Source: CAVVDY01 sp963819645
GTDB lineage: Bacteria; Acidobacteriota; Terriglobia; Terriglobales; Acidobacteriaceae
DNA length: 64,000 bases
Direction of reading: 5' to 3'
NCBI GenBank assembly: GCA_963819645.1
Contig: CAWFWZ010000004.1
Location: 186,001-250,000 of the forward strand
Part shown: one piece after another, positions 17,664-27,200 of the stretch
Layout: every line of letters starts with the position of its first letter
Position numbering within the stretch: position 1 is the first letter of the stretch
The notes under the pieces: generated by a model
The model's input: the letters and a program-made list of their open reading frames with translations, nothing else
What the model was told of the DNA's origin: nothing
Databases searched by the model: none
Made by a program: the position numbers and the translations under genes

Positions 17664-20408
17664 TTACCGGAAGTTCCTTATCAGTACCGCGTCGGAGTCG
17701 ACGCGTCCACGCGCCGCGGCGAGCTGGCCGCTGGAAGATACGGCATAGCTGAAGATGAGGTCGGAGGGGAAGTGCGTCAGTTGCGTGCGCGTGCCTGATT
17801 TGAGCTGTAGCTTCCACAGGTTCATGACCTGGTCGCGGCTATCCAGGTAGACCACGCCATCGTCGTCAGGCGTCCACGCTGGAGTTCCGCCATTTTCCAA
17901 CGGGGTCAATTCCACGGTCTGAAGCAGCTTGCCATCGGAGGTGGAAATGACGCCGACGCGCCACTGCGATGTCGCATCGTCGTAGTAGCGAGCGGTCATC
18001 CGATCGCCGTGATGCGAAACCTGGGGCATCTCAGCCTGGAACTGCGTGACCTGGACAGGTGCGCCACCAGCAACCGGAACCTTGAAAATATGCACCTTGC
18101 CTTCTGTCCAATGGTTGTAATAGAGCCACTTTCCATCGGGAGAGAAGCTGGGCATCTCGTCGTGATTGCTGGTCGTCACCTTTCGAGGATTGTTGCCGTC
18201 AGCATTCACCAGCCAGATGTTCGGCTGCGCCGTCAATTTGGGAAGCGAGCAGAACGCAAGGTATTTTGCATCGGGTGACAACGATGCGCTGTTTGCCAGA
18301 TCTCCCGGCGGAGTCGCCTGCACCGGGTTCGCTCCGTTAGTATCGGTCACCCAGATCGCGGTGTAGCCGGTATCGGTGGAGCTGTAGGCGACTTTGTCGC
18401 CCTCGACATCGACCACCCTTCCGCCATCGTCGGCCCCGGAGGTAATCTGCTTGCCCTCCTGCGTCAGTCCCGGTGACAGCCATACATCGGAACGGCGGGC
18501 CGCTTGAATCGTGATAAGCGCAGAACCGTCAGCCGTGACTCCCAGGCTCAATTGACCGTAGGAATTCAGGTCATTGGTAATGCGTGAAACCTGGCCACTG
18601 GGATAAGCCACGGTAAAAAGCTGGTAGTTGTCCGTCAATATCGCAGGAGTAGCCGAGAACACCAGTCCGGAACCGTCGTGCAGCCAAACCACCCGGGCAA
18701 TCTGGCCGGTCAACTTCGGCACCAGTTCGGTCTCTTTTCCGTTCATGTCGAAAAGCGAGATGCCGTTGCTGTAACCTGCGGCATCCAGTTTGTCCATTCC
18801 AGCCGCGATATATTTGCCGTCGGGCGACCAGGACGGGCCGTGGTTATCGAACCACTCCACGGCGATTGTGCCGGTGAACAGCACCCTCCCGTTCGTACCG
18901 TCGACGTTCGCAATTACCAGCTCGGAAGTCGGCCCCATGGTCGAATGCTCGCGTACGTACGCGATCTGCTTGCCGTCAGGAGAGAAGGTCACAGGGCTGC
19001 CGATGTTCGAGAGCACTTTATGAGACGCGCCGCCCAGCGTGGGAACGACGTACAGTCCGCCGCTCGGATTCTCCTTGCCACCGGCAACGTAATAGACAAA
19101 GTTGCCATCGGGCGAGAACGTTGTGCCGCCATAGCCGACTTCACTGTCGGGCACCAGCTTGACCGCGCTCGCGGTAGCAACCTGGCGCAGCCACAGGCTC
19201 AGCTTGCCGCCACGGTTCACCTCGTAGACCACGTACTTGCCGTCAGGCGAGATTGAAGTCGAGCCTGTCGTCTTGCCATCGTTGGTCAATCGCGCGATGG
19301 ACATCTGCTCGCCGGAATTGCGAGCGGACTGGGTATGGCTTTGGCGATAGAACAGGAATCCGAGTGCCGCCACCACTGCGAGCAGAGCGAACACTCCGAT
19401 GGTTGTTGCGGCCTTGTGTCGTTTGACCTCACCCAGCAGGACGGCCCCGCTCGAGGTCGGCGTGGTTCTCGCAGGCATCACTCGCGATGTGGTGATGGAA
19501 CCGTCCGAATCGGGCGTCGCCCTGGTGGATCCTCCCGCGGAAATCGAGCGCCGCAAGCGCTTCAGATCGGCCTTCAGCTCGGCTGCGGTCTGGCAGCGCA
19601 AATCGCGGTCCTTCTCCAGCGCTTTGTCGATGACCTCGGCCAGCTTCGGCGGCAGCATGGGATTCAGCTCCAGCACAGGAGGAGGATCATGTTCGAGGAT
19701 GGCGGCAAAGATCATGGCCGAAGTCTTGCCCTCGAACGGCATCCGCCCGGTCGCCATCTGATACATCACCGCGCCAAAGGAAAACAGGTCGGTGCGGGAG
19801 TCGAGGTCTTCGTTACGCGCCTGCTCCGGCGACATGTAGGCGATGGTCCCAACCGTCGTCCCCGGGCTGGTGAGATTGGCGCCGTCTCCCGTGGTCGCAG
19901 CCGTAGCGCCGACTGTTTCGGCAACCGCCCGCTTTACCGAGGCGAGCTTGGCGAGACCAAAGTCAAGCACCTTCGCAACTCCGCGATTGGTGACGAAGAT
20001 GTTCGACGGCTTGATGTCGCGATGAATGATGCCGTGCGCGTGCGCGGCGTCGAGGGCATCGGCAATCTGGATCGATAGGTCGAGCAGTTGTTCGGTCTTC
20101 AGCTGACGATCGGCGATGAACTGGTCGAGCGTCTGCCCCTGCAGCAATTCCATGACGATCATCCATTCGCCATCATGCTGCTCAATGCCGTGAATCGTAC
20201 AAATGTTGGGATGATTGAGGGCCGAAGCCGCGCGCGCTTCCTGCAGGAAGCGATCCAGAGAGGTCTGGTTCGGCGCGGTTTCGGAGGGCAGGAACTTGAG
20301 GGCAACGTGGCGGCCCAGCACGGTGTCTTCGGCTTCGTACACGACTCCCATGCCACCGCTGCCGAGCTTCGAGAGGACCCTGTAATTACCGAAACTGCGC
20401 TCGATCAA
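17664..20408 (-). CDS. Membrane-anchored Ser/Thr protein kinase with C-terminal WD40-like propeller
   Basis: A 914-residue protein. Residues 9 to about 270 are a Pkn2/PknB-type kinase: GSGGMGVVYEAED glycine loop, Lys38 in VALKFLP, HRDIKPSN catalytic loop, DFGLAK metal loop, and GTIAYMSPEQ at the activation-segment end. A Ser/Thr-rich linker leads to one membrane helix near 338-356 (TTIGVFALLAVVAALGFLF). The outer part is a TolB/PD40-like beta-propeller with many SPDGKYIA-type repeats. This fusion is frequent in Acidobacteria. Ligand and targets are unknown. The gene is intact over 2.7 kb. Confidence 0.92.
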   Translation of the reverse strand: MIERSFGNYRVLSKLGSGGMGVVYEAEDTVLGRHVALKFLPSETAPNQTSLDRFLQEARAASALNHPNICTIHGIEQHDGEWMIVMELLQGQTLDQFIADRQLKTEQLLDLSIQIADALDAAHAHGIIHRDIKPSNIFVTNRGVAKVLDFGLAKLASVKRAVAETVGATAATTGDGANLTSPGTTVGTIAYMSPEQARNEDLDSRTDLFSFGAVMYQMATGRMPFEGKTSAMIFAAILEHDPPPVLELNPMLPPKLAEVIDKALEKDRDLRCQTAAELKADLKRLRRSISAGGSTRATPDSDGSITTSRVMPARTTPTSSGAVLLGEVKRHKAATTIGVFALLAVVAALGFLFYRQSHTQSARNSGEQMSIARLTNDGKTTGSTSISPDGKYVVYEVNRGGKLSLWLRQVATASAVKLVPDSEVGYGGTTFSPDGNFVYYVAGGKENPSGGLYVVPTLGGASHKVLSNIGSPVTFSPDGKQIAYVREHSTMGPTSELVIANVDGTNGRVLFTGTIAVEWFDNHGPSWSPDGKYIAAGMDKLDAAGYSNGISLFDMNGKETELVPKLTGQIARVVWLHDGSGLVFSATPAILTDNYQLFTVAYPSGQVSRITNDLNSYGQLSLGVTADGSALITIQAARRSDVWLSPGLTQEGKQITSGADDGGRVVDVEGDKVAYSSTDTGYTAIWVTDTNGANPVQATPPGDLANSASLSPDAKYLAFCSLPKLTAQPNIWLVNADGNNPRKVTTSNHDEMPSFSPDGKWLYYNHWTEGKVHIFKVPVAGGAPVQVTQFQAEMPQVSHHGDRMTARYYDDATSQWRVGVISTSDGKLLQTVELTPLENGGTPAWTPDDDGVVYLDSRDQVMNLWKLQLKSGTRTQLTHFPSDLIFSYAVSSSGQLAAARGRVDSDAVLIRNFR

Positions 20409-20642
20409 TGCCCTGTACCTACACCAGACTCGTTAGATTCACCACGCGCACACTTCGTTAGCAATTATGGTATGTGTCGCTGCCTTATGACGCAAATGCC
20501 AGTGGGGAACAGACCTGGCGCGGCGACTCAGCCGGCGCGATGACATTTGTCATTCGCGGCGACTGACATTCCACACTATGGACGTACGCGCGCTTCGCCG
20601 AAGATGTTCCCGTACCCGAAGAACGGGTGAGGTGGAGCGCAG

Positions 20643-21590
20643 ATGTCAACCGCAGTCGCAGAATTTCTTCCCTACCTGGCGCCGCAGCAGACCGCGGTGG
20701 CCCGCACTCGCAACCTGACCAAGCGGTACGGCGATACCACGGCGCTGAACAGAGTCAACATGGAGCTGCGCTCGGGTGAATTGCTGGCGCTGCTGGGGCC
20801 GAATGGAGCAGGCAAGACCACGCTGGTGCGCATCCTGCTGGGACTGGCCAAGACCGATGGCGGCAACGTGTCGGTCTTTGGTGCCGATCCGCGCAGCCTG
20901 GCGGTGCGCTCGCGCTGCGGAGCCATGTTACAAGTCGCGCGCGTCCCTGAGACGTTGAAAGTCAGCGAACACGTCCGGCTGTTCTCATCGTATTACCCCA
21001 AGCCGCTGCCGCTGGCAGAGACGCTGAAGGTTGCCGGGCTGGAAGAGATCAAAGACCGCCGCTTCGGCGAACTCTCGGGCGGGCAGAAGCAGCGCGTGAT
21101 GTTCGCGCTCGCCATCTGCGGCGATCCTGACCTGCTCTTCCTCGACGAGCCGACCGTCGGCATGGACGTGGAAGCGCGCCGCCTGATGTGGTCGCAGATA
21201 CGTCTGCTCATCGCGCGCGGCAAGACGGTGCTGCTCACCACCCATTATCTGAACGAGGCCGATGCGCTGGCTGATCGCATCCTGGTACTGCAACAGGGCG
21301 CGATTGTCGCCGAGGGCACGCCGTCCGAGATCAAGGCGAAGGCAGCAGGCAAAACAATTCGCTGTTGCACGCGGCTGTCGCGGCAAGAAGTCGCGGGCAT
21401 CGCCGGAGTGGTGGCGGTGAAAGAAGATCGCCAGGCATTCGAGATTCAGGTGAGCGCCGCTGAGCCGGTGGTTCGCGAACTGCTGCGCCGCGACGAGTGG
21501 CTGTCGGACCTGGAGATCACGAACGCCGGGCTGGAAGAGGCGTTCTTGTCGCTGACGCAAAAGCGTGGCGCGGTATCGAAAGACGTTTGA
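20643..21590 (+). CDS. ABC transporter ATP-binding protein
   Basis: A 315-residue ATPase with Walker A GPNGAGKT, signature LSGGQKQR, Walker B DLLFLDEPT and the switch His in LLTTHYLNEAD. This is the DrrA/NatA-type family with a C-terminal extension of about 90 residues. The partner permease follows at 21674, and a histidine kinase and response regulator follow in turn, so this may be an antimicrobial-peptide or lipid-sensing exporter module. A long hairpin lies directly after the stop and separates it from the permease. Confidence 0.88.
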   Translation: MSTAVAEFLPYLAPQQTAVARTRNLTKRYGDTTALNRVNMELRSGELLALLGPNGAGKTTLVRILLGLAKTDGGNVSVFGADPRSLAVRSRCGAMLQVARVPETLKVSEHVRLFSSYYPKPLPLAETLKVAGLEEIKDRRFGELSGGQKQRVMFALAICGDPDLLFLDEPTVGMDVEARRLMWSQIRLLIARGKTVLLTTHYLNEADALADRILVLQQGAIVAEGTPSEIKAKAAGKTIRCCTRLSRQEVAGIAGVVAVKEDRQAFEIQVSAAEPVVRELLRRDEWLSDLEITNAGLEEAFLSLTQKRGAVSKDV

Positions 21591-21650
21591 ACCACAGAGA
21601 CACGGAGGCACAGAGATTCTTAAGCTTATTTCCCTCTGTGTCTCTGTGGT
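21591..21650. repeat. 60-nt inverted repeat between ABC genes
   Basis: ACCACAGAGACAC at 21591-21603 is the exact reverse complement of GTGTCTCTGTGGT at 21638-21650. Related words occur near 37139-37171 and 37345-37375. As RNA it forms a long stem directly after the ATPase stop codon. Confidence 0.75.
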
Positions 21651-21673
21651 GAATTCAGAAGTTTGGAAAGGAA

Positions 21674-22498
21674 ATGATGATGGCGACTACCACCATGCCG
21701 GTTGCTCTTGCTCTTCCCCGGCGCTCGCTCGGCGAATGGATTTCGCTATTCGCGCTGGAAGCGAAATACGAAATCCTGAAATACGTGCGGCTGCCGATCT
21801 TCGCTATTTCCACGCTGATGTTCCCAACGATGTTTTATGTGCTGTTCGGCATTGTGCTGCCAGGTGGAGGACACACGAACCGCACTGAGACCGCGACCTA
21901 CCTGCTCGCAACCATGGCCTGCTACGGCGTGATGGGCGTCGCCATGTTCAGCTTCGGCGTGGGCATCGCGATGGAGCGCGGCCAGGGATGGCTGCAGGTA
22001 AAGCGCGCCTCGCCTATGCCCTTACCGGCGTACTTCCTGGCCAAGATTGTGAACGCGATGGTGTTCGGAACGGCGATTTCTCTGCTTCTGCTCGCGGTCG
22101 GCGCGGCCTTCGGCGGAGTTCGCATGGCTCCGCTAATGGCATTGAAGCTGGTGAGCGTGCTGGTGGTCGGCTCGATTCCATTCAGCGCCATGGGACTGGC
22201 TCTGGGCTACTTCGCCAAGCCGAACTCCGCACCCGCGATGGTCAACCTGGTTTATCTGCCGATGTCGTTTTGCTCGGGCTTGTGGATTCCAATCTTCATG
22301 CTGCCCAAGGTCCTGCAGAACGTCGCGCAAGTGTTGCCGCCATATCACGTGGCGCAGTTGGCGCTGAACGCAATTCATATGGGCCCGTATCCGAATCCGG
22401 TTGGTGGACACATCGAGGCGCTCATCGGGGTGACGCTGCTGTTCCTGGGAATCGCGGCGTATGGGTACTGGAAGGATGAAGGAGAGACGTACGGGTAA
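21674..22498 (+). CDS. ABC-2 type transporter permease
   Basis: A 274-residue protein with about six membrane segments, typical of the ABC-2 permease fold. It starts at ATG 21674 (three consecutive ATGs). The segments IFAISTLMFPTMFYVLFGIVL and YLPMSFCSGLWIPIFMLP match the conserved positions of DrrB/NatB-type permeases, with the short C-terminal amphipathic region PPYHVAQLAL. It forms the exporter with the ATPase encoded just before it. Confidence 0.85.
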   Translation: MMMATTTMPVALALPRRSLGEWISLFALEAKYEILKYVRLPIFAISTLMFPTMFYVLFGIVLPGGGHTNRTETATYLLATMACYGVMGVAMFSFGVGIAMERGQGWLQVKRASPMPLPAYFLAKIVNAMVFGTAISLLLLAVGAAFGGVRMAPLMALKLVSVLVVGSIPFSAMGLALGYFAKPNSAPAMVNLVYLPMSFCSGLWIPIFMLPKVLQNVAQVLPPYHVAQLALNAIHMGPYPNPVGGHIEALIGVTLLFLGIAAYGYWKDEGETYG

Positions 22499-22502
22499 GA
22501 AA

Positions 22503-22668
22503 AGCCGCTATTCGCTATTCGCTATTCGCCATTCGCTCTTGGTGCCCCTGTTCGCAACGCATTGTTTGGGGGACTGGGATCTCATGATCCGGATGCGATA
22601 CCCACATGTGTGCGCAACGCGACCGGCGAAGAGCGAATAGCGAAAGCGAAAGGCGAAAGGCGAAGAGC
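22503..22668. repeat. Short tandem and inverted CGCTATT-type repeats
   Basis: The heptamer CGCTATT is repeated at 22507-22532 followed by CGCCATTCGCTCTT. An inverted arm, AAGAGCGAATAGCGAAAGCG with variants, lies at 22628-22668. There is no coding potential. Confidence 0.65.
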
Positions 22669-22690
22669 GTACCTATAAAGGGAGTTGCTT

Positions 22691-22852
22691 ATGACACGCT
22701 GCACCATCGAATGGATCATTTTTATCGTTGCCATGATCGTGTTCCTGGGCTTCGCGCTCAGCGGCCGCTGGAACGATCTGGGCATCGCGCTGGTGATTAC
22801 CGGCGTGCTGTGGTACACACTGGTTCCCGAGTATCATTCGGGGCGACAATAG
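22691..22852 (+). CDS. Small two-helix membrane protein
   Basis: A 53-residue protein from ATG 22691 with GGGAG about 7 bases upstream, and a TAG at 22850-22852. It has two hydrophobic segments (WIIFIVAMIVFLGFALSG and IALVITGVLWYTLV) joined by RWNDLG. It lies between the permease and the histidine kinase, 10 bases before the latter, so it is probably cotranscribed and may be an accessory of the exporter or sensor. It is not recognised as a known family. Confidence 0.6.
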   Translation: MTRCTIEWIIFIVAMIVFLGFALSGRWNDLGIALVITGVLWYTLVPEYHSGRQ

Positions 22853-22862
22853 TGGAAGAGTG

Positions 22863-23976
22863 ATGAACCGGCTGACGCGCCTTTGGTGGCGTTTTTATCC
22901 CAACACCGACAAAGAACATCGCTGGATGCCATTGATCTGGCTTCCCTTCATGTTCTGGTTTTTCGTCTTCCCGTTATGGAAGCACGCCAGCCTGTCCTTC
23001 TGGATTGTCAACACTGTCGTCGGCCTTGTCTTCGTCGCGCTCTACCTGCAGGCCTTTTCGCGCGGCGGCCGGGTCCGGCTGATGTGCACGCTCATCATGC
23101 TGGCAATCGCGGCTGCTGCTACTCCTTACAACCATAACGGGAGCACCCTGCTCATCTACTGTGCGGCCGCCGGCAGTTTCACCACGCAGCGAATGCGCAT
23201 GCTGGCGCTGACCGCAGTGGAAGGCGCCGTCCTGCTCTTCTACGCCCACCGCCTGCACTTCGAGGTCGGCTTCTGGACTTCGATGCTGCTGGTGATCGTC
23301 CTGGTAAGCCTCGCCAACCACTTTGCTGCCGTCTCACATTGTCAAAAGGCAGAACTCCGGCTGGCCAACAGCGAGATCGAGCATCTGGCCAAAGTCGCCG
23401 AGCGCGAACGCATCGCGCGCGATCTGCACGATGTGCTGGGACACACGCTGTCGCTCATCACGCTGAAGTCGGAGCTGGCACGCAAGCTGGTCGATCGCGA
23501 TCCCGAGCGCGCCAAGCTTGGAGATGCAGGACGTGGAGAATACCTCGCGCGCCGCCTTGGCCGATGTGCGTGAGGCGATTCGCGGCTATCGCAGCGACGG
23601 CTTCTTCGCCGAATTGTCGCGCGCGCGCGCTGCACTGGAAACCGCCGGCGTCACTCTGCAATCCAGCACCGTGCCGCTGGAGTTGAGTCCGGCGCAGGAA
23701 TCGGTGCTGGCGCTGGTGCTGCGCGAGGCTGTGACCAACGTCGTCCGTCACGCTGAGGCGCAGCGCTGCGAAGTGCGACTGCTGAAGCAAGACGCGCTGT
23801 GCCGGTTGGAGATCTCCGACGATGGCTGTGGATGCAATGATCCTGAGGGCAACGGTCTGCGCGGCATGCGCGAGCGGCTTCAGACCATCGGCGGCTCGCT
23901 GGAACGGCTGACCGGGCAAGGAACCCGGCTGGTGATTCAGTTACCATTAGCCGCTGCGCCCTCGGGCGTACAGTAG
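22863..23976 (+). CDS. NarL/DesK-type sensor histidine kinase, frame broken once
   Basis: From ATG 22863 (GGAAGAG upstream), about 370 residues. The N-terminal half has five or six membrane helices. The HisKA_3 box is ERERIARDLHDVLGHTLSLI. One extra G near 23518 shifts the frame; afterwards MQDVENTSRAALADVREAI continues the dimerisation domain. The ATPase domain shows REAVTNVVRHAEA (N box) and SDDGCGCND...GNGLRGMRERL (G boxes). Short-sensor kinases of this type usually sit with an ABC exporter and a LuxR-type regulator, as here. Confidence 0.85.
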
Positions 23977-23999
23977 AGTCGCAGTCTTCATTTTGTCAT

Positions 24000-24190
24000 C
24001 ACGAGCGAAGCGAGGGATCTGCTCTCGTTGGATCGAGCCGCGATCGTGGCTTCTGCGTCGTCCAGCGATTTGGTTGAGGCGCGGTTTCCTGCCGGGACGC
24101 AAACTGCAGGTCCCTCGACGGCTGAAGCCGTCTCGGGATGACAAGAGTTAAGAACATGCCGACGGCGCAGCTGAAGCTACGCCCCTTCAA
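24000..24190. repeat. Dispersed palindromic repeat overlapping the regulator start
   Basis: Begins with TCATCACGAGCGAAGCGAGG, includes GGTCCCTCGACGGCTGAAGC and CGTCTCGGGATGACAAG, and continues into GACGGCGCAGCTGAAGCTAC plus GCCCCTTCAAA. It combines members of two of the window's repeat families. Its right end lies inside the putative 5' coding region of the response regulator. Confidence 0.65.
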
Positions 24191-24822
24191 ACCTGTGCCC
24201 ACCACCAAGCGCGACAAGATCCGCGTGCTGCTCGCCGAAGACCAGACCATGGTGCTCGGCGCGCTCGCCGCATTGCTGGAGATGGAAGACGACATCGAGG
24301 TCGTGGGCCGCGCTCGCTCCGGCGACGAGGCGCTCAGGCTGGTTCAGCAGCATCGCCCGTCCGTGTTCATCACCGACATTGAAATGCCGACCATGACCGG
24401 CCTCGAAGTCGCGGCCGAGTTGAAGCGGCGGGGCACACCGGTGCGCGTCATTATTCTTACGACCTTTGCCCGGGCGGGATACCTGCGGCGCGCACTCGAC
24501 GCGGGCGCGTCAGGCTATCTGCTGAAAGACATGCCCGCCGAGCAGCTTGGCCGACGCCGTTCGCCGGGTGCATCGCGGATTGCGTGTTATCGATCCGCAG
24601 CTTGCCGCCGAGGCGTGGACGGAGGAACCCGATCCGCTGACTGAACGCGAGCGCCAGGTTCTGCGACTCGCCGGCGAAGGCATGGCCAGCTCCGATATCG
24701 CCACCGAGTTGAATTTGTCGGAGGGCACGGTCAGGAATTATCTATCCGAGGCTATTAATAAGATGGGGGCAGCGAACCGCGTCGAAGCCGCGCGGCTGGC
24801 GCGAGCGAAGGGGTGGCTGTGA
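24156..24822 (+). CDS. LuxR/NarL-family response regulator, frame broken once
   Basis: The receiver domain spans from IRVLLAEDQTMVLGALAALL (acidic pocket) through FITDIEMPTMTGLEVA (phospho-acceptor Asp) to GYLLKDMPAEQL. An extra G near 24550 shifts the frame. LTERERQVLRLAGEGMASSD and LNLSEGTVRNYLSEAINKM then give a complete LuxR helix-turn-helix. The first codons from ATG 24138 or 24156 lie in a dispersed repeat, so the true start may be GTG 24195. It is paired with the kinase just upstream and probably controls the ABC exporter. Confidence 0.85.
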
Positions 24823-24880
24823 AGCGGGAGCGCTCGAAATGGTTCGCTTGGGCAACAGCCGTTATTGGCCGACGCTCAGA

Positions 24881-24934
24881 GCCCGAAGGGCGTGTGATGA
24901 TAGCCCAGGATGGAGCGAAGCGGAGTCCTGGGTA
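24881..24934 (+). repeat. 54-bp inverted repeat, left copy
   Basis: Begins GCCCGAAGGGCGTGTGATGA and ends GGAGTCCTGGGTA. It matches the reverse complement of 25695-25748 with one mismatch. Confidence 0.8.
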
Positions 24935-25694
24935 AACTGTCCCCCAGAGATTTACCGAGCCCCGTAAGGGGCGACAAATGGTTCGATGCTCGATGAATCG
25001 CCTGTTATCACCAATCAAATGCGAACCAGCCAACAGGTTCATGCGAGCCCAATACATTAGCGTTGATGTGAGGCATGCGACTGGAAACACTTCTTCTCCG
25101 TGCTGTCGATTTCCACCTGTCGGCGCTGCACATTGCTCACGAATCGGCATCGGATTCCTTCAAGGGCGACGCGTCTCAACAGTAGATGTCGCAGTTGGGC
25201 GATATCAGAATGCTGTTCTACCGAGGGAGCTCTAACAGAACGCCTTACTAGCATCCACGAATCCGATCAAGGTTGGCTGGCGATGTTTGACGTGATGCGG
25301 TGCGGGCCAAGCGAGTTTCATACGCTGCGAATCGAGACGTGGCTGGGCTCGGCGGAGCGCTCGTGGCCGGGACAACGCAGCAGCATTCACCGGAGTCAAG
25401 ATCCCGCTTCGCAATTGGGAACGGCTGTCCGACAAGGGCATTACGTGACATTCAATACCATCGCTGCCTGATGGTCGACAACAACAACCTCGCTTGACTG
25501 CAACGACCCGATCGACCAGAGAATCGAGGTATTTGGCGACAGAACCATTGCAGTTTCGTGCTGATTATCGGCGAATCAGGCGCTCGAATTAAGTAACTGA
25601 CGTAATATCGCCATTGCACCCATAACCCTAACCAGCCGCTCATCGTCGGATGTTGCCGTCCCTACGGGACTCTGAAGATTTCTAAATGGCAGCC

Positions 25695-25748
25695 TACCCA
25701 GGACTCCGCTTCGCTCCGTCCTGGGCTATCATCACACGCCCTTCGGGC
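25695..25748 (-). repeat. 54-bp inverted repeat, right copy
   Basis: Reverse complement of 24881-24934 with a single transition. The pair brackets about 760 bp. Confidence 0.8.
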
Positions 25749-25963
25749 TTCGGATATCGGTGGTTGCGAAAGTTCGCGACTATGAGATTAATTAGCGTCG
25801 CGGGCGAACTGCAGGTCCCTCGACTCCCTCGATGCGCTCGGGGTACGCTGGGATGACAAACCAAGAGAATGCAAAAGCGCTCGGGATGACAAATCAAGAA
25901 TGATGCAACAGCACGGCGCAGCTAAAGCTGCGCCCCTTCAAGACTCATTTCTTAAACGCGCGG

Positions 25964-27118
25964 CTACTCGCTTCTCTTCAGCGGCAGCAGCACCACGAAT
26001 CGCGTTCCCTTCCCCACTTCGCTGGTCACTTCGATTTTGCCGCCGTGCGCTTCGACCGTGCGCTTGGCCAGCGACAGACCGAGGCCGGTGCCGTGTCCTT
26101 TGGTGGTAAAGAAGGGGCGGAAGATGCTGTTGATGTGCTCAGGAGCGATGCCTTTTCCTTCGTCAGCGACGGTGATCACCGCGAATTCGTTTGGCTCATC
26201 CGCATCGATGGTGACGTGAATCGTTCCCGGCTGGTTCATCGACTGCACGGCATTGAGCAGCAGGTTCAGCAGGACCTGATTGATCTGGTTGGGATCGTGT
26301 TCTACGGCCGGCAGCTCGTGTTTCGCTTCCAGCTCGATGGTGATGCGCTTGGTAATCGCCTGCTGCCGCGCAAAGCCCACCGCATGCTCTGCGGTCGAGA
26401 CCAGGTCGGCGGCTCGGAATTGAGGTTGTCGCGGTCGCGCCGTCTCCAGCAGATCGGTCAGGATGCGATTGATCTGCACCGCCTCCTGCTTGGCGTCGGC
26501 CATAACGGAGCGAGCCGCACTGTTCTCCGGCAGGTCGCGGCCAACGATTTCCAACACGCCGGCGATGCCCGCCAGCGGATTGCGAATCTCGTGTGCCAGT
26601 CCGGCGGCCAGCTCGCCTAAGGTGGCGAAGTGCTCGGCGCGCGACATCTGATTCTGGTGCAGCCGCTGGATTTCCTCGCGACTCGACTTCAACTGCTGCA
26701 CCATGTCGTTGAAGTCGCGGCCCAGGTCGCCAATCTCATCGTTGCGATCGGCAAAGTTGACGCGCACATCCATGTCGCCCAATCGCAGGCGCGCGATTTT
26801 CTCCTGCAGTTCAAGCATGGGCCGGCGAACGCTGAAGGAGAACACCACCAGCACCGCTGCGCAGATTACGAAGGCTCCGCCCGCGGCCACCGCGATGACA
26901 TTGTTGCGCGGCCCGGGCGCCAGCGATGACGAGACCAGCACAAACAGCAGAAGTCCGTTGACCAGAACAACGGCTATCGGAAGCAGTGCCTTCAGCACCC
27001 AGTTCATGTGCCGCTCGCGCTCGACCACCGGAGCCGCGACGACGGCGCGGCCGGAGGATTCCAGCTGAGAGCTGTCGGCGTTGCTGATTAACGGCTGGGT
27101 AGGCACGATAGTTTCCAA
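25964..27118 (-). CDS. HAMP-domain sensor histidine kinase
   Basis: A 384-residue protein with two membrane helices near 45-65 and 75-97 (LLPIAVVLVNGLLLFVLVSS, then AAGGAFVICAAVLVVF) and only a very short loop between them. HAMP follows (RPMLELQEKIARLRLGDMDV). The H box is GLAHEIRNPLAGI, then NQVLLNLLLNAVQSM (N), VADEGKGI (G1), FFTTKGHGTGLGLSLA (F/G2). With almost no sensory loop it may sense within the membrane or through a partner. It lies 82 bases after ccsA in the same direction, so it may be expressed with the cytochrome maturation genes. Its response regulator is not adjacent. Confidence 0.88.
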   Translation of the reverse strand: METIVPTQPLISNADSSQLESSGRAVVAAPVVERERHMNWVLKALLPIAVVLVNGLLLFVLVSSSLAPGPRNNVIAVAAGGAFVICAAVLVVFSFSVRRPMLELQEKIARLRLGDMDVRVNFADRNDEIGDLGRDFNDMVQQLKSSREEIQRLHQNQMSRAEHFATLGELAAGLAHEIRNPLAGIAGVLEIVGRDLPENSAARSVMADAKQEAVQINRILTDLLETARPRQPQFRAADLVSTAEHAVGFARQQAITKRITIELEAKHELPAVEHDPNQINQVLLNLLLNAVQSMNQPGTIHVTIDADEPNEFAVITVADEGKGIAPEHINSIFRPFFTTKGHGTGLGLSLAKRTVEAHGGKIEVTSEVGKGTRFVVLLPLKRSE

Positions 27119-27200
27119 GAATTCTTCAGGGCTGGAGTGGGTTTCTGGTCCCTTGGGGCCTAAACCTCAGATCCAGCCCCTGTTCCAGCCCTGAAAGTCC

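Larger units (their letters stand above)
24823..25963. other. 1.1-kb region without a recognisable gene, bounded by inverted repeats
   Basis: Several short open frames exist on both strands (for example 25100-25471) but none has recognisable motifs, a good start or plausible composition. The segment is framed by a 54-bp inverted repeat and also contains a REP-type hairpin near 25653 (TGCCGTCCCTACGGGACTC) and CHPERSEG-type repeats at 25790-25895. It is best seen as a repeat-rich, decayed region. Confidence 0.5.

Noticed and set aside
18678..19256. Long plus-strand open frame inside the kinase gene
   Set aside because: It is the antisense shadow of a well-supported kinase propeller domain in GC-rich DNA.
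25100..25471. Open frame of 123 codons in the gene-poor region
   Set aside because: No recognisable motif, poor start context and overlapping frames of similar length on both strands; treated as chance.
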